A stretch of DNA of 64,000 nucleotides from Pseudomonas sp. RIT-PI-q (GCF_001297125.1 NZ_LHPC01000021.1:282031-346030), one strand, 5' to 3'; counted from the first letter of the stretch, positions 8,715 to 18,114 are shown. Notes: a model not told the origin generated them from the letters alone. Numbers and translations: made by a program.

Positions 8715-8815
8715 TTGCCACCTCCGATGAGGGAGAGGCGGCCGGGGAGGGTGTTACGCGATTGGGAATTGCGTAGAGGGAAAAGCCAAATTTTGTACGG
8801 ATTCATGCTGCGCAT
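8711..8815 (-). CDS. 34-codon leader ORF translationally coupled to DUF3077
   Basis: This ORF reads MRSMNPYKIWLFPLRNSQSR and onward to ...LIGGGK-stop. It starts 7 bases after a perfect AAGGAG (8823-8828) and stops in an ATGA overlap with the DUF3077 start. Its last codons encode the GGAGG ribosome site of DUF3077, which explains the GGG ending. The AAGGAG lies in the 3' arm of a perfect 5-bp hairpin (8823-8839), so initiation could be gated. In the second copy of the module (near 9740) the frame is interrupted by TAA early on. Whether the peptide itself matters or only its translation is unknown. Confidence 0.5.
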   Translation of the reverse strand: MRSMNPYKIWLFPLRNSQSRNTLPGRLSLIGGGK

Positions 8816-9050
8816 TATCAGACTCCTTGATATGAGGAGCTGCCACGTTCGTTTCCACACGAATGGGTGACAGCTGTGCGCAGGGTGGAAAACCGGGAAT
8901 CAAGGAAACCGGCACGCCCGAAGACGTCCCACGCACAGCCGCCATAACTCACGCCGCCGGCATAAAAAAAGCGCCGGCAAACGTGATGGGGGCGCTGTTG
9001 CGCCTTGAATTACGCGGGTTTCCACACCCGGTCGCTGAATTTGCAGCGAC
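8816..9050 (-). promoter_or_regulatory. Structured leader RNA of the DUF3077 gene (copy 1)
   Basis: Reading the minus strand from the likely start near 9050, I see these elements. First is a 5' hairpin, GTCGCTG/CAGCGAC (9031-9050). Next is a terminator-like hairpin (8964-8996), with an alternative GCCGGC/GCCGGC pairing that overlaps its 3' arm. Then comes a domain closed by about 11 bp (CTGTGCG with CGCACAG at its core, roughly 8870-8940). Inside that domain are a C(UUCG)G hairpin (8914-8927) and a CCGG/CCGG hairpin with a CCTTGATT loop. Last is a hairpin masking the AAGGAG of the small ORF. A second copy at 9647-9988 keeps most of these stems with compensatory changes. It could be an attenuator or riboswitch-like element, or a free small RNA ending at the terminator. 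Confidence 0.6.
8964..8996 (-). terminator. Intrinsic-terminator-like hairpin inside the DUF3077 leader
   Basis: On the minus strand AGCGCC pairs with GGCGCT and is followed by a run of T (8964-8969). It lies about 55-85 nt after the presumed transcription start and 150 nt before the leader ORF, so it would cut transcripts short in the leader. A matching element is present in the second copy (9899-9930). Confidence 0.65.
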
Positions 9051-9056
9051 GGTGGA

Positions 9057-9085
9057 AGGGTAGCGTGCAGGCCTCATTACTGCAA
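9057..9085 (-). promoter_or_regulatory. Probable promoter of the DUF3077 leader (copy 1)
   Basis: TTGCAG (9080-9085) and TACCCT (9057-9062) are separated by exactly 17 bp on the minus strand. The second copy of the module keeps the same -35 element, the same 17-bp spacing and TAACCT as -10. That conservation is the main support. Confidence 0.5.
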
Positions 9086-9309
9086 CGTTCATAAGCTCTT
9101 TGCTCAGCGCTTTCTCTGGAAAAACTAGCATCAGGTATCGAAGGGAATATCCCTACAGCACTCTCTGAATGGCCTGACAACAATCCGCAGCGCACTGTTT
9201 GATGATCACGAAGCTTTCCTACCCTTGAGCTGCTCGCCGGTATCGCGTAGTTAAACGCGCTAATCTTGATGGCTGGTGGAATTTAAAGAACATGAGCGGA
9301 GCAACGATC

Positions 9310-9570
9310 ATGGAATACGACGATAAACTGATTGAAGAGGCTGTGCTTGCCCTGTTGGCAACCTTTAGTTTTGATAACGGCAATGCTTGGAAAGGGTTCG
9401 ACTTCGAGACCATGAACCGATTGCATGAACATGGTTTCATCAGTAATCCTGTAAACAAGAACAAATCGATTTGGTTGACGGCTGAAGGGCTGGAGCGAGG
9501 TCGGCAGATAGCCGACCAGTTGTTTGGGAAAAGAACACAAGTGGAACATGTATCCGACTCGGACACCTGA
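9310..9570 (+). CDS. DUF6429 family protein
   Basis: This 86-aa product with MEYDDKLIEEAVLALLA at the start matches the DUF6429 family of small cytosolic proteins. The central region (NAWKGFDFETMNRLHEHGFI) and the WLTAEGLERGRQIAD helix look like a small winged-helix or restriction-associated fold, but the function is unknown. I prefer the ATG at 9310 (GGAG 9 bases upstream) over the in-frame ATG at 9292. The gene sits between two direct copies of the DUF3077 leader module, which points to duplication or insertion history. Confidence 0.7.
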   Translation: MEYDDKLIEEAVLALLATFSFDNGNAWKGFDFETMNRLHEHGFISNPVNKNKSIWLTAEGLERGRQIADQLFGKRTQVEHVSDSDT

Positions 9571-9615
9571 TTTCATATTACGGTTATACGGTAGGTGTGG
9601 TTTATGGATCCCATA

Positions 9616-9646
9616 CGATGGTTTTGAGTTTTGGTTGATCGGTTAT
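9616..9646 (-). pseudogene. 5' remnant of a second DUF3077 gene
   Basis: On the minus strand about ten codons match the DUF3077 N-terminus (TDQPKLKTI against TEQPELKTI), preceded by the same GGAGGTGGC context. The start codon is now ATA and the similarity stops abruptly after these codons. It is a decayed duplicate that keeps its leader but has lost its coding region. Confidence 0.7.
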
Positions 9647-9988
9647 TGGCCACCTCCGATGACGGAGAGGTGGTGGGAGAGGGGGAGCGGTGGGGCGTGA
9701 CGCAATTGGGAGTTGCGTAGAGGGAGGCCAAATTACGGACTTGTTCTAGTCATGGTCAACGTCCTTGAGGGGCTGCCACGAGTCTTTTCACGGGCTTGGG
9801 TGACAGCCCGTGCGCGGGGTGAGAATCCGGCAATCAAGGCAACCGGTAGACCCGAAGGTCTCCCACGCACAGCCGTCATAAAGCCATATCGCAGACGAAA
9901 AAAAACGCCGCGATAGGTTTTGGGGCGCTTCTTGCCTTGATTGTTGCGGACTCTTACACCCTGTCACTTAATTTGCAGCGATGCACCG
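9647..9988 (-). promoter_or_regulatory. Structured leader RNA (copy 2, orphaned)
   Basis: This is the second copy of the DUF3077 leader, clearly alignable with 8715-9056. It keeps the 5' hairpin (TCGCT/AGTGA with one wobble), the terminator hairpin (AAGCGCC/GGCGTTT then T, 9899-9930) and the alternative pairing (TATCGC/GCGATA). It also keeps the outer stem and the C(UUCG)G hairpin AGACC/GGTCT (9848-9861). The small ORF is broken and there is no intact gene behind it, so if still transcribed it would act as a free RNA. Confidence 0.5.
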
Positions 9989-10017
9989 AGGTTATCGTGC
10001 AGACTCTTTTTCTGCAA
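9989..10017 (-). promoter_or_regulatory. Probable promoter of leader copy 2
   Basis: TTGCAG (10012-10017) and TAACCT (9989-9994) are separated by 17 bp on the minus strand, matching copy 1. Beyond it, 10018-10138 holds nothing I recognise apart from the ribosome site of the next gene. Confidence 0.45.
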
Positions 10018-10138
10018 TAAAATTTGGGGCGAATTTTTTCTTCGTGGTTATGTTGTTGAGTTGGCAGTGCTCGGCTTTTAGTGTGCTCTGTAAAGTCAAG
10101 ATAGCACTTGATTGGTAACAATATTTTGGGGGGTGATA

Positions 10139-11041
10139 ATGGTAAATGAAACTGAATCAGCAGTGGTTAAGAAGGGCAAAGGTGGTGGAGGTTTAATAAA
10201 AATTCTATCTGTATTTTTTGCGGTTTTAGCACCGTTATTTTATATGGCTGGAAAGGTTTACTATGAGGGTTATCTTTTTTATTTTCATTTAAAGCCAACC
10301 ATGTTCCCGATGGATGTTTACGAAACATTTTCTACAGCGACCATGGCGCTAATCTATGCATCATTAGAAGGTTTAAATGGTGCTCAACGGATTTTTGAAA
10401 AGCACTGTCAAGCTTTGGTGGTGCTTTTCTTGTTGTTGGTTTTTGGTTTGTTGTTATATCGATTTTTTGTTCGGCGTATGATGAGTAGGCTCAATGCTTG
10501 GCGCCCTGCGTATAGATGGTCCCCCCGAGTTCTATTCTGCATCGAAGAGTTTTTCAAATGTTTTGCTTTGGTGTTTATGCCTTTTTATATTTTGTTTTTT
10601 TGTATGTTTGCTGTTGCGTTCTTGCTGTTTTTGATTTTGGCACCTTTCGATTCTGTAGGTAAGCAGCAAGCTGAAAGAGATCTACGTGGAGAGTTTAAAA
10701 ATTCTCCATTAGTTGGTGTGTTGGGACCAGAAGGTGACTTTGCGCGTTACAGGTTGATGGAGTGCTCGTCTAGTTTCTGCGCGTTATACGCCAAAGGATT
10801 AGTGGTGACAGTTCCTGTCTCCGATGTTAAGTGGGGCGTATCTGATGTGCGGGAGAAAACCAATTCTTATCGCTGTTGGAAAGCGGCAGAGCTTGAGCAG
10901 CGTCTAGTCAATAAGTCTGTCTATGTTGTATTTCCTAAAGTTTGGGGTGTAAGACCTTCAGCTGTTTATTTTTTATATTTTCCATCGCTGAGCCGTCTTG
11001 CTGACCATTGTAAGAAAGTCGATCGGTTATCTGTTATTTAG
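10139..11041 (+). CDS. AT-rich membrane protein of unknown function
   Basis: This is a 300-aa protein with three clear hydrophobic stretches: about residues 20-45 (LSVFFAVLAPLFYMAGKVYY), about 100-120 (ALVVLFLLLVFGLLLYRFFV) and about 145-180 (two adjacent segments around FMPFYILFFCMFAVAFLLFL). A soluble C-terminal domain follows (about 190-300) containing GVLGPEGDFARYRLMECSSS. The ATG at 10139 has a GGGGGGTG site 4-11 bases upstream. Codon use is distinctly AT-rich against its neighbours (many TTT, ATA, TTA), which suggests horizontal acquisition. I do not recognise the family. Confidence 0.75.
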   Translation: MVNETESAVVKKGKGGGGLIKILSVFFAVLAPLFYMAGKVYYEGYLFYFHLKPTMFPMDVYETFSTATMALIYASLEGLNGAQRIFEKHCQALVVLFLLLVFGLLLYRFFVRRMMSRLNAWRPAYRWSPRVLFCIEEFFKCFALVFMPFYILFFCMFAVAFLLFLILAPFDSVGKQQAERDLRGEFKNSPLVGVLGPEGDFARYRLMECSSSFCALYAKGLVVTVPVSDVKWGVSDVREKTNSYRCWKAAELEQRLVNKSVYVVFPKVWGVRPSAVYFLYFPSLSRLADHCKKVDRLSVI

Positions 11042-11042
11042 T

Positions 11043-11207
11043 CTATGCGGGGGAGGCGTCACGTGCATGGGAAAAAGATGATAGGGATACAAGGGGCAGT
11101 CCCCGCATTTTCTGTCGTATGCGCTGTGCGGCCGGTGTCAGCGTTTCCGCCGCACGCTTCAGAAATTGTTGTTCGGTCAGATCATCTATACCGGGTAATG
11201 CAGCCAT
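11043..11207 (-). pseudogene. Possible short gene or transposase remnant
   Basis: This is an open frame of 54 codons beginning MAALPGIDDLTEQQFLKRAA. The opening weakly resembles the N-terminus of IS66-type transposases (LP-x-LD-x-LT-x-x-Q), but there is no support in the rest of the frame. The ribosome site is poor. It could equally be a non-coding stretch. The following 11208-11324 holds nothing recognisable. Confidence 0.25.
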
Positions 11208-11324
11208 GTGGCTAAACCCGCTGGAAGCTTAGGCCAATATCCAATCGAGTGCGTCCCGGAATACATTCACATGCGGAGTGTGGGAATGCTCAAGGTAGGG
11301 TTGGATTGAGTGTGATTCGATCAA

Positions 11325-11654
11325 TTAAAGAATGTCTTTCAGATAATCCTTGAGCGCGATAAGTGGGGCATCAAGCTGCTCCATCGCCTGCGCAGCACTG
11401 AAATCTGCCGTCAATCTATACAGCTCGCGGCCCAAGACTGTGTCCGCACCGCCGATAGCGTTCAGCGCCAACTTCAGGCATTCATCCACTTTACTGTGGA
11501 TCATCTCGACATCCCGCCGCCGCACCAGCAACCCAAACACCTCCCGCTCATAATCACTCATCATCAGATCATCCCGCAGAATCGGGCTTGAATCTTCAGT
11601 CTCGTAAGCCAGCTTGAGGCAGAACAGAGCAACAGTTTCCAGCAGCAGTTCCAT
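11325..11654 (-). CDS. Conserved hypothetical protein
   Basis: This 109-aa, mostly helical soluble protein starts MELLLETVALFCLKLAYETE. AAGGAT lies 6 bases before the ATG at 11654. The longer frame to 11747 is rejected because its first 15 codons (VGAGLLAMLL) are translation of a REP palindrome. Content is charged, with a C-terminal helix (ALKDYLKDIL). No family is recognised. It is the last gene of the accessory islet, next to tRNA-Leu. Confidence 0.55.
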   Translation of the reverse strand: MELLLETVALFCLKLAYETEDSSPILRDDLMMSDYEREVFGLLVRRRDVEMIHSKVDECLKLALNAIGGADTVLGRELYRLTADFSAAQAMEQLDAPLIALKDYLKDIL

Positions 11655-11705
11655 GGGTGAATCCTTGGGAATTGTCGTACCCGCCGAGAGCGAGAAGGTC
11701 AAAAG

Positions 11706-11731
11706 CATCGCCAGCAAGCCGGCTCCTACAG
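11706..11731. repeat. Single degenerate REP element
   Basis: TCGCCAGCAAGCCGGCTCCT with the CTCCTACA end is one arm of the GTAGGAGCTGGCTTGCCAGCGA family, standing alone between the hypothetical gene and the tRNA. Confidence 0.7.
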
Positions 11732-11764
11732 GTCGGTGGGGCGTCATGTGCTTTTTTGCAGGCG

Positions 11765-11796
11765 AAAAAAAAGGCCTTGCAAAGCAAGACCTTTCT
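11765..11796 (-). terminator. Terminator of tRNA-Leu
   Basis: On the minus strand AAGGTCTTGC and its complement CAAGGCCTT form a stem with a TTT(G) loop followed by eight T, 7 bp past the tRNA 3' end. Confidence 0.85.
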
Positions 11797-11802
11797 TAAT
11801 TT

Positions 11803-11887
11803 TGGTGCCCCGAGGGAGACTCGAACTCCCACTTCTTGCGAAAACGGATTTTGAATCCGCCGCGTCTACCAATTCCGCCATCAGGGC
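11803..11887 (-). tRNA. tRNA-Leu (anticodon CAA)
   Basis: This is an 85-nt class II tRNA on the minus strand with encoded CCA. The acceptor stem GCCCTGA pairs with TCGGGGC. The D arm contains TTGGTAGAC, and the anticodon loop TTCAAAA has anticodon CAA in a GCGGA/TCCGT stem. A long variable arm follows, and the T loop reads GTTCGAGTC. The 3' end faces the accessory islet, but I found no duplicated attachment site or integrase. Confidence 0.95.
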
Positions 11888-11995
11888 TCAATGGCGGCGA
11901 AGTATAGAGATGAGATTACCGTCGGTCAATCAGGTACATAGAGAATTTTCACTATTTCGGCTAGACTTCCGGCCCCTGCTAGACGACACCCCATC

Positions 11996-14181
<2,186 letters not shown>

Positions 14182-14224
14182 GTTTTCTGACCCCAAGATT
14201 CAACATTTGCAACTGGAGTGCTAA

Positions 14225-14563
14225 ATGAGCTTTTTTATCTCTAATGCCATGGCCGATGCTGCTGCACCTGCTGCTGCAGGCCCGATGGGCGGCGGCTTTG
14301 AGTGGATTTTCCTGGTCGGCTTCCTGGTCATCTTCTACCTGATGATCTGGCGTCCACAGGCCAAACGCGCCAAAGAGCAGAAGAACTTGCTCGGCAGCCT
14401 GCAAAAAGGCGATGAAGTTGTGACCACCGGTGGTATCGCCGGCAAGATCACTAAAGTGGCAGACGATTTCGTTGTTCTGGAAGTTTCCGACACTGTCGAA
14501 ATGAAATTCCAGAAAGGCGCCATTGCCGCCACGCTGCCAAAAGGCACGCTAAAAGCGATCTAA
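14225..14563 (+). CDS. yajC: Sec translocon accessory protein YajC
   Basis: This 112-aa protein has one membrane helix (about residues 22-41, WIFLVGFLVIFYLMIWRPQ) and a conserved cytosolic part with GDEVVTTGGIAGKI and DDFVVLEVSD. It associates with SecDF to aid protein translocation. The order tgt-yajC-secD-secF is the standard one. A GC-rich hairpin (about 14584-14610) without a T tract lies between it and secD. Confidence 0.95.
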   Translation: MSFFISNAMADAAAPAAAGPMGGGFEWIFLVGFLVIFYLMIWRPQAKRAKEQKNLLGSLQKGDEVVTTGGIAGKITKVADDFVVLEVSDTVEMKFQKGAIAATLPKGTLKAI

Positions 14564-14626
14564 GTTTCAACTTCTACTCAATCGACGGGGCGCGCAAGGC
14601 GCCCCGCGTCATAAGCGGGCGGCGTG

Positions 14627-16495
14627 ATGCTGAACAAATACCCTCTGTGGAAATACATTCTGATCCTGGCGGTGCTGGCGGTCGGTCTGATTTATTCCGC
14701 TCCCAATTTATATCCTGATGACCCGGCCATTCAGGTCAGCGGTGCAAGCACTGCACTGTTGGTCAATCAGGCTGATCTGGATCGTGTGAGCACAGCGCTC
14801 AAGGAATCCGGGATCAACGTCAAGGCTGCCACCCTGGCAGCGAACGGCAAGGGCGGTCTGATTCGCCTGACCAAGGCTGAAGACCAGCTGCCGGCCAAAG
14901 ACGTCGTGCGCAAGGCATTGGGTGATGACTACGTCGTTGCACTGAACCTGGCGCAAACCACCCCGCAATGGCTGCGCAGCCTGGGCGCGCACCCGATGAA
15001 GCTGGGTCTGGACTTGTCCGGTGGTGTGCACTTCCTGCTGGAAGTGGACATGGACAAAGCCCTCGACGCCCGCCTGAAAGTCTACGAAGGCGATGTGAAG
15101 AGCCTGTTGCGTAAAGAGAAACTGCGCTATCGCAGCCTGCCGCAACTGGGCGGTGCCATTCAGCTGGGTTTCAGTGATGAAGCATCCCGCGAACAAGCCC
15201 GTGCACTGATCCGCAAGAACTTCAACGATTTCGACATTGTTCCGGCTGACCTCAATGGCCAGGCGGTGCTGCGTCTGGCGATGACCCCGGCCAAGCTGGC
15301 GGAAATCCGCGAATACTCCATCAAGCAGAACTTGACCACGGTACGTAACCGCGTCAACGAGCTGGGTGTTGCCGAACCGATCGTTCAGCGTCAGGGCGCC
15401 AACCGCATCGTGGTTGAGCTGCCGGGCGTACAAGACACCGCAGAAGCCAAGCGTATCCTCGGCAAGACGGCCAACCTTGAGTTCCGTCTGGCGGCTGAGC
15501 CGGGTGCTTCGAAAGCCACCTCCGAAACCTTTGAATTCCGTGAAGGCAAGCGTCCGCCGGCGCAGATCGAGCGTGGCTTGATCATCACCGGTGACCAGGT
15601 AACCGACGCCAAGGCCGGTTTCGGCGAGCACGGCACGCCAGAAGTGAACATCCGTCTGGATGGCCACGGTGGCGAGCTGATGAGCCGTGCGACTCGCAGC
15701 AACGTCGGTCGCAGCATGGCGGTGATCTTCATCGAGCAGCGCCCGGTGACCACTTACGTCAAGCAAGTGGTTAACGGCGTCGAGAAAGACGTCGCGGTTC
15801 AAACGTTTAAAGAAGAGAAGAAGATCATCAGCCTGGCGACCATCCAGTCGCCGCTGGGTGCTCAGTTCCGCATCACTGGCCTGAATGGTCAGGGTGAGTC
15901 GTCCGAACTGGCGCTGCTGTTGCGTGCCGGTGGTCTGGCGGCCCCGATGTACTTCGCTGAAGAGCGCACCATTGGCCCGAGCCTGGGTGCCGACAACATC
16001 ACCAAAGGTATCGATGCATCGCTGTGGGGCATGCTGTTTGTCTCGCTGTTCATCATCGCCATCTACCGCTTCTTCGGCATCATCGCCACCGTCGCGCTGG
16101 CGGTGAACATGGTGTTGTTGCTGGCCTTGATGTCGCTGCTGGGGGCAACGCTGACCCTGCCGGGTATCGCCGGTATCGTATTGACCATGGGTATGGCGGT
16201 CGACGCCAACGTGCTGATCTTCTCGCGGATACGTGAAGAGATCGCGGCGGGCATGACCGTACAACGGGCCATCAACGAAGGCTTCGGCCGGGCATTCACC
16301 GCGATTCTCGACGCCAACCTGACAACATTGTTGGTCGGCGGGATTCTCTTTGCGATGGGCACAGGCCCCGTCAAAGGCTTCGCAGTGACCATGTCCCTCG
16401 GGATCTTTACCTCGATGTTCACGGCCATCATGGTGACCCGCGCGATGGTCAACCTGATCTTCGGCGGTCGTGACTTCAAGAAGTTGTGGATTTAA
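14627..16495 (+). CDS. secD: Protein translocase subunit SecD
   Basis: This 622-aa inner-membrane RND-family protein uses the proton gradient to pull secreted proteins out. The N-terminal helix (about 6-25) is followed by the periplasmic P1 head and by GLDLSGGVHFLLEVD. Five further membrane helices close the protein, with conserved TMGMAVDANVLIFSRIREE and the GFAVTMSLGIF region. I chose the ATG at 14627 over the GTG one codon upstream. Confidence 0.96.
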   Translation: MLNKYPLWKYILILAVLAVGLIYSAPNLYPDDPAIQVSGASTALLVNQADLDRVSTALKESGINVKAATLAANGKGGLIRLTKAEDQLPAKDVVRKALGDDYVVALNLAQTTPQWLRSLGAHPMKLGLDLSGGVHFLLEVDMDKALDARLKVYEGDVKSLLRKEKLRYRSLPQLGGAIQLGFSDEASREQARALIRKNFNDFDIVPADLNGQAVLRLAMTPAKLAEIREYSIKQNLTTVRNRVNELGVAEPIVQRQGANRIVVELPGVQDTAEAKRILGKTANLEFRLAAEPGASKATSETFEFREGKRPPAQIERGLIITGDQVTDAKAGFGEHGTPEVNIRLDGHGGELMSRATRSNVGRSMAVIFIEQRPVTTYVKQVVNGVEKDVAVQTFKEEKKIISLATIQSPLGAQFRITGLNGQGESSELALLLRAGGLAAPMYFAEERTIGPSLGADNITKGIDASLWGMLFVSLFIIAIYRFFGIIATVALAVNMVLLLALMSLLGATLTLPGIAGIVLTMGMAVDANVLIFSRIREEIAAGMTVQRAINEGFGRAFTAILDANLTTLLVGGILFAMGTGPVKGFAVTMSLGIFTSMFTAIMVTRAMVNLIFGGRDFKKLWI

Positions 16496-16504
16496 GGGGC
16501 TGCC

Positions 16505-17419
16505 ATGTTACGTACAATCAACTTCATGGGCGTTCGCAACTTCGCGTTCGGCGTCACATTGTTCCTGACCGCACTGGCATTGTTCAGCTGCTGGCACAAG
16601 GGCATGAACTGGGGCCTGGACTTCACCGGCGGTACGCTCATCGAGCTGACCTACGAGCGTCCGGCCGATGTCACCAAGGTGCGTGAGCAACTGACTTCGT
16701 CGGGTTACCACGAAGCCATCGTCCAGAGCTTCGGTGCAACCACCGATTTGCTGGTGCGTATGCCAGGTGAAGACCCGCAATTGGGTCACCAGGTCGCCGA
16801 AGCGTTGCAGAAGGTCGGTGGCGATAACCCGGCAACGGTCAAGCGCGTCGAGTTCGTCGGCCCGCAGGTGGGTGAAGAGCTGCGCGACCAGGGCGGCCTC
16901 GGCATGCTGATGGCGTTGGGCGGCATCCTGATCTACCTGGCTTTCCGCTTTCAGTGGAAGTTCGCGGTCGGCGCCATCGTTTCGCTGATCCACGACGTGA
17001 TCGTGACCATCGGTATCCTGTCGTTCTTCCAGATCACCTTCGACCTGACGGTGCTGGCGGCGGTATTGGCGATCATCGGTTACTCGCTCAACGACACCAT
17101 CGTGGTATTCGACCGGGTTCGTGAGAACTTCCGTGTGCTGCGCAAGGCCAACCTGATCGAGAACATCAACATCTCAACCACGCAAACCCTGTTGCGGACC
17201 ATGGCGACGTCGATCTCCACCTTGCTGGCGATCGCGGCCCTGTTGTTCTTTGGTGGCGACAACCTGTTCGGCTTCTCCATTGCCCTGTTCATCGGTGTTC
17301 TGGCGGGTACTTACTCGTCGATCTACATCGCCAACGTGGTGCTGATCTGGCTGAACCTTAACAGCGAGGATTTGATTCCTCCTGCGGCTACCGACAAGGA
17401 AGTCGACGACCGCCCATAG
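16505..17419 (+). CDS. secF: Protein translocase subunit SecF
   Basis: This 304-aa partner of SecD has six membrane helices and a small periplasmic loop. Signature segments are GLDFTGGTLIELTYE near residue 40, VGPQVGEELRDQG and IIGYSLNDTIVVFDRVREN. It starts 9 bp after secD, so the two are co-transcribed, and a strong terminator follows. Confidence 0.96.
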   Translation: MLRTINFMGVRNFAFGVTLFLTALALFSCWHKGMNWGLDFTGGTLIELTYERPADVTKVREQLTSSGYHEAIVQSFGATTDLLVRMPGEDPQLGHQVAEALQKVGGDNPATVKRVEFVGPQVGEELRDQGGLGMLMALGGILIYLAFRFQWKFAVGAIVSLIHDVIVTIGILSFFQITFDLTVLAAVLAIIGYSLNDTIVVFDRVRENFRVLRKANLIENINISTTQTLLRTMATSISTLLAIAALLFFGGDNLFGFSIALFIGVLAGTYSSIYIANVVLIWLNLNSEDLIPPAATDKEVDDRP

Positions 17420-17447
17420 CGGCTATCGTTTTTCCAGCTGTCAGCCG

Positions 17448-17481
17448 AAAAGGCGCGAGTATTGAACTCGCGCCTTTTTTT
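17448..17481 (+). terminator. Terminator of the queA-secF operon
   Basis: A 10-bp perfect stem, AGGCGCGAGT/ACTCGCGCCT, is followed by seven T, 30 bp after secF. A run of A precedes it, so it may work in both directions. Confidence 0.9.
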
Positions 17482-17541
17482 GTGCTCCAAGGCTGGGAGA
17501 AGCGCGGGCTTTGACCCGCATGTGATGGTCAGGAGGTTCAT

Positions 17542-18090
17542 GTGAACAAGTCGTTGCTGGTTGGTGCGGTACTGGGTGCTGTCGGTGTGACTGCCGGGGG
17601 CGCTGTTGCCACCTACAGCCTGGTTAAAAGCGGCCCTGAGTATGCGCAAGTATTGGCCGTTGAACCGGTTAAAACACAGATCAAGACGCCACGTGAAGTC
17701 TGCAAGGACGTTGCAGTGACCCGGCAAGCGCCGGTCAAAGATCAACACCAGATCCTCGGTACTGCCATCGGTGCCGTAGCGGGTGGTTTGCTGGGTAACC
17801 AGATCGGCGGCGGCACGGGCAAGAAGATTGCCACCGTTGCAGGTGCGGTCGGCGGTGGTTACGCCGGCAACAAGGTCCAGGAAGGTATGCAGAATCGTGA
17901 TACCTACACCACGACTCAAACTCGCTGTAACACAGTGAATGACATCAGTGACAAGGTTGTTGGTTACGATGTGCGTTATTCGCTGGATGGCAAGGAAGGC
18001 AAAGTGCGGATGGACCGCGATCCGGGTAATCAGATTCCGGTCGACAAGGAAGGTAAATTGATCCTGTCGCAGAACGAACCGGCTCAATAA
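17542..18090 (+). CDS. Glycine-zipper 2TM-domain outer-membrane-type protein
   Basis: This 182-aa envelope protein has an N-terminal hydrophobic segment (residues 1-25) and a glycine-zipper 2TM domain (about 73-115) that includes GAVAGGLLGNQIGGG and AGAVGGGYAGNKVQEGM. The family includes SlyB/PcpY-like proteins that stabilise the envelope. It begins at GTG, 5 bases after AGGAGG; the overlapping ATG reads straight into TGA and cannot be used. No lipobox cysteine is evident. Confidence 0.8.
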   Translation: MNKSLLVGAVLGAVGVTAGGAVATYSLVKSGPEYAQVLAVEPVKTQIKTPREVCKDVAVTRQAPVKDQHQILGTAIGAVAGGLLGNQIGGGTGKKIATVAGAVGGGYAGNKVQEGMQNRDTYTTTQTRCNTVNDISDKVVGYDVRYSLDGKEGKVRMDRDPGNQIPVDKEGKLILSQNEPAQ

Positions 18091-18114
18091 TTAGCTGATT
18101 CAGATTCAAAAAGA

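Noticed and set aside
8863..9063. A 66-codon plus-strand frame across the DUF3077 leader, with a similar frame in copy 2
   Set aside because: The similarity between copies is explained by the RNA-like module; the frames have no good ribosome sites and differ by indels.
11655..11747. Longer form of the hypothetical protein at 11325
   Set aside because: The extension is translated from a REP element and lacks a ribosome site.
11803..11887. Attachment-site duplication of the tRNA-Leu 3' end in the islet
   Set aside because: I scanned 7.3-11.8 kb by eye for the tRNA 3' sequence and found no second copy, and there is no integrase.
14584..14610. Hairpin between yajC and secD as a terminator
   Set aside because: It has no T tract, and the two genes belong to one operon.
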